The notes beneath the pieces were generated by a model. The model was not told the DNA's origin. It searched no databases and saw only the letters and a program-made list of their open reading frames with translations. DNA of 64,000 bases from an uncultured Clostridia bacterium (GTDB taxonomy: Bacteria; Bacillota; Clostridia; Christensenellales; CAG-917): contig CANQNQ010000001.1 of NCBI GenBank assembly GCA_947625225.1, positions 161,900 to 225,899 of the forward strand, read 5' to 3'. Of the stretch, positions 63,758 through 64,000 are shown one piece after another. Each line of letters begins with the position of its first letter. Positions within the stretch are counted from its first letter, which is position 1. A program made the position numbers and the translations under genes.

Positions 63758-64000
63758 ATGAAAGCATTGCGCAGCACTCTGACATTTGTTCTGGGACTGT
63801 TTTTGGGCATAATCATGCTCATCATCGCCATAGTCGGCGTGGTCCTGGGCATAGGCACAACCATGACCGTCAAGGACATCGGCGACAAGACCGGCATCGA
63901 CATCGTCGGCGAGGACAGCGCGCTGTATTCGCAGACGCTGCTTGACGCGATAAAGAGCGTGCTTGGCGACATACAAAACTTCGACACGCTGTCGCTGAAG
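63758..64000 (+). CDS. Membrane-anchored protein, C-terminus cut off by window edge
   Basis: An ATG with AGGAGGG upstream opens a frame that runs to the right edge (81 codons), absent from the ORF track. The N-terminus (MKALRSTLTFVLGLFLGIIM) and the next 15 residues form one long hydrophobic anchor without a lipobox, followed by a soluble region with Asp/Gly/Lys-rich turns (MTVKDIGDKTGIDIVGED). No family is recognisable from this fragment. Confidence 0.7.
   Translation, partial: MKALRSTLTFVLGLFLGIIMLIIAIVGVVLGIGTTMTVKDIGDKTGIDIVGEDSALYSQTLLDAIKSVLGDIQNFDTLSLK

Overview
The window looks like a chromosomal segment of an uncultured, endospore-forming Bacillota, probably class Clostridia. Evidence: a dnaG-rpoD-trmK-nif3 cluster in Firmicutes order, a three-gene GerA germinant receptor, a YyaC-type spore protein, a type III glutamine synthetase, near-consensus sigma-A promoters and strong AGGAGG-type ribosome binding sites. 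GC is moderate (estimated by eye at mid-50s percent) with many GCG/CGC codons, which leaves long antisense ORFs that are not genes. The lineage is inferred; no 16S gene is present. No prophage, insertion sequence, integrase or CRISPR array was seen.

Layout. 1-3.5 kb: two predicted lipoproteins flanking a FabG-like reductase. 3.7-7.9 kb: asnS-asnA-aspS operon from one strong promoter. 8-11.3 kb: thioredoxin reductase-like protein, glmM and a membrane-anchored glycerophosphodiesterase. 11.6-15.4 kb: gerA-type tricistron. 15.5-18.4 kb: GH2 beta-galactosidase. 18.6-23.6 kb: dnaG-rpoD-trmK-nif3-zinc ribbon, genes overlapping or abutting. 23.8-28.1 kb: purB, purA, guaA (IMP to AMP and to GMP), with a hairpin plus T-run in the purB leader. 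28.4-37.2 kb: uppP, ychF, a C45-type Ntn hydrolase, argS, glutamine synthetase III, a small membrane protein and an alpha/beta hydrolase. 37.3-40.2 kb: large InlB-repeat/leucine-rich-repeat lipoprotein.

40.6-41.35 kb: tRNA-Arg(CCT) followed by the most unusual DNA in the window. A 21-bp copy of the tRNA 3' end occurs three times in tandem, each copy followed by its own hairpin, with chains of small palindromes and inverted T-arm copies between. 41.4-48.4 kb: dprA-like, tag, a Cys-rich unknown protein, a CsoR-family repressor without cysteines, copA, a copZ-like chaperone, dut and a pyridoxamine kinase-like gene. 48.7-57 kb: ABC ATPase, 12-helix permease, a 1038-residue surface protein and an 881-residue lipoprotein, the first three tightly spaced; this is the best candidate for an undescribed protein system. 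57.1-61.8 kb: small membrane protein, then ftsH-cysE-cysS. 62-64 kb: a REP/MITE-like hairpin, the YyaC-like gene, a CvpA-like membrane protein and a truncated membrane protein at the right edge.

Most genes are housekeeping (translation, purine, cysteine, asparagine and glutamine metabolism, copper export, envelope precursor recycling), interspersed with surface lipoproteins and a germination receptor. The left-edge lipoprotein and the right-edge gene run off the window and are absent from the supplied ORF track.
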